From: Luteimonas sp.
Lineage (GTDB): Bacteria > Pseudomonadota > Gammaproteobacteria > Xanthomonadales > Xanthomonadaceae
Assembly: GCA_024707405.1 (NCBI GenBank)
Contig: JANPZU010000005.1
Span: forward strand, 372,001-436,000
Length of the DNA stretch: 64,000 nt
Direction of reading: 5' to 3'
The position numbers and the translations under genes were made by a program. Position 1 is the first letter of the stretch. Each line of letters starts with the position of its first letter. Of the stretch, positions 62,782 through 64,000 are shown piece by piece. The notes under the pieces were generated by a model. That model worked only from the letters and a program-made list of their open reading frames with translations, was not told the DNA's origin and searched no databases.

Positions 62782-64000
62782 CCCCGTTGCCGCTCTCGCG
62801 CATCGCGCAATGGACGCATGGCCGTCAGGTCGGCGACGGCGACGTGTTGATCGACGCCGTCTCCACCGACACCCGCACGCTGGATGCCAGCGACGGTCGC
62901 GCCGCGCTGTTCATCGCGCTCAAGGGGCCGAACTTCGACGGGCACGAGCATGTCGCGATGGCCGCGGAACTCGGCGCGCGCGCCGCGCTGGTCTCGCGCG
63001 AGGTCGACGTGCCGCTGCCGCAGGTCGTCGTCGCCGACACCGAGCACGCGCTGGGTTCGTTCGCCGCCGCGCTGCATCGCACCCGCCGCGGCAAGGTGGT
63101 GGGTGTCACCGGCAGCAACGGCAAGACCACGGTCAAGCAACTGACCCATTCGATCCTGCGACTGGCGGGCAAGGCCCATGCCAATCCCGGCAACCGCAAC
63201 AACGAGATCGGCCTGCCGCTGGCGGTGATCGATGCTCCGGACGACGCCGATTACGCCATCTACGAGATGGGCGCCGGCAAGCGTGGTGACATCGCCTACC
63301 TCACCGCGATCGTGCGTCCTGACGTGGCGTTGGTGAACAACATCGCTCCGGCACACCTGGAGCGGATGCAGAGCCTGCTCGGCATCGCCGAGACCAAGGG
63401 CGCGATCTACGAGGCATTGCCGGTGGACGGTACCGCGGTGATCAATGCCGACGATGCCTTCGCACCGTATTTCGCCGAGCGCGCGCACGGCAGGCGGCTG
63501 TTGCGCTTCGGGCTGGAGGCAACGGCAGACTTGGGTGCCCGCGACATCGTCGTCGGCGAGACCGAATCGCGCTTCATCATCGTTTCGCCGGTGGGCGAAG
63601 CAACGGTGGCGTTGCCGCTGGCCGGTCGCCACAACGTGCGCAACGCGCTTGCCGCGGCGTCGATCGCGCTGGCGCTCGACGTGCCGCTGGCCACCATTGC
63701 CGATGGCCTGTCGGCGATGCAGCCGGTCGCGGGGCGGCTGGTGCGCCACCGGCTCGCCAACGGCGCGACCCTGATCGACGACAGCTACAACGCCAACCCG
63801 GGCTCGTTGAACGCGGCGATCGACACGCTGGCCGCTGCGAGCGGAGAGAACTGGCTGGTGCTGGGTGACATGCGCGAACTCGGCGACGACGCCATCGCAT
63901 TGCATGCCGAAGCCGGGCGCCGCGCCAAGGCCGCCGGCATCGCACGCCTGTTCGCGCTTGGCCCATTGAGCGCGGCGACAGTCGAGGCGTTCGGCGAGGG
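62778..64000 (+). CDS. murF: UDP-MurNAc-pentapeptide synthetase MurF (3' end outside window)
   Basis: Adds D-Ala-D-Ala to the tripeptide, the last cytoplasmic step of the peptide stem. Open from the ATG at 62778 (overlapping the murE stop) to the window end, 407 codons. N-terminal domain [23 protein letters not shown] site [69 protein letters not shown], and C-terminal [20 protein letters not shown] with [12 protein letters not shown]. About 40-50 residues should be missing at the C terminus. Confidence 0.96.
   Translation, partial: MTPLPLSRIAQWTHGRQVGDGDVLIDAVSTDTRTLDASDGRAALFIALKGPNFDGHEHVAMAAELGARAALVSREVDVPLPQVVVADTEHALGSFAAALHRTRRGKVVGVTGSNGKTTVKQLTHSILRLAGKAHANPGNRNNEIGLPLAVIDAPDDADYAIYEMGAGKRGDIAYLTAIVRPDVALVNNIAPAHLERMQSLLGIAETKGAIYEALPVDGTAVINADDAFAPYFAERAHGRRLLRFGLEATADLGARDIVVGETESRFIIVSPVGEATVALPLAGRHNVRNALAAASIALALDVPLATIADGLSAMQPVAGRLVRHRLANGATLIDDSYNANPGSLNAAIDTLAAASGENWLVLGDMRELGDDAIALHAEAGRRAKAAGIARLFALGPLSAATVEAFGE

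Overview
The window is a contiguous piece of a high-GC gammaproteobacterial chromosome, most likely from the Lysobacterales (Xanthomonadales), close to Lysobacter/Luteimonas. The type II secretion (T2SS) operon has the Xps-type order E-F-G-H-I-J-K-L-M-N-D. The housekeeping neighbourhoods (xerD-dsbC; glyA-nrdR-ribD; ribE-ribBX-ribH-nusB-thiL; mraZ-rsmH-ftsL-ftsI-murE-murF) fit the same group. No tRNA, rRNA, CRISPR array or insertion sequence was recognised. The assignment rests on gene order and protein motifs only.

Layout. 1-8544 holds core genes: lptF (cut by the window edge) and lptG for LPS export, an RDD membrane protein, xerD, a lipoprotein-type dsbC, and purL. 8545-18545 is a surface/secreted block: a giant trimeric autotransporter adhesin built from 2.77 apparently identical 1941-bp tandem copies, followed by an S8 (subtilisin-type) protease interrupted by an in-frame TGA. 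18628-30825 is a complete T2SS operon. It has two oddities: a dihydrofolate-reductase-fold enzyme between gspE and gspF, and a family of 84-bp (28-residue) repeats in the leader regions of four consecutive pseudopilin genes (gspG, H, I, J). Two glycosyltransferases and a DUF3667 membrane protein follow.

33478-35365 carries pyrF and a membrane-anchored winged-helix protein with a C-terminal receiver domain, both on the minus strand. 35571-40316 is a translationally coupled array of secreted Sel1-repeat paralogues (one 3' remnant, one intact, two frameshifted at G6 tracts), ending in a secreted coiled-coil protein with LSxFLSG motifs. 40369-40515 is debris made of an ettA 3' end and a pyrF 5' end. 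40526-46283 holds map, ettA, two RcnB-like genes, glyA and nrdR. 46324-52561 is riboflavin synthesis (ribD, an FMN riboswitch, ribE, ribBX, ribH) with an oxidoreductase, nusB and thiL. 52540-57477 holds a PatB/MalY-type aminotransferase, yraN, lpoA, rsmI, the RNase P RNA and a TANGO2/NRDE-family gene. 57778 to the end is the start of the dcw cell-wall/division cluster.

The most unusual signal is the pseudopilin-leader repeat family. Twelve copies occur in four adjacent genes at fixed 84-nt (or 45-nt) spacing, all in frame. The last copy of each gene ends exactly 45 nt before the first codon of the mature pseudopilin. Nine copies contain a 5-bp hairpin, and one of these has a compensatory base-pair change.

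Caution: six genes are interrupted (adhesin, S8 protease, two Sel1 genes, the NRDE gene and ftsI). ftsI is essential in related bacteria, so at least some interruptions are probably base-calling errors. Claims of phase variation or pseudogenisation depend on checking the reads.
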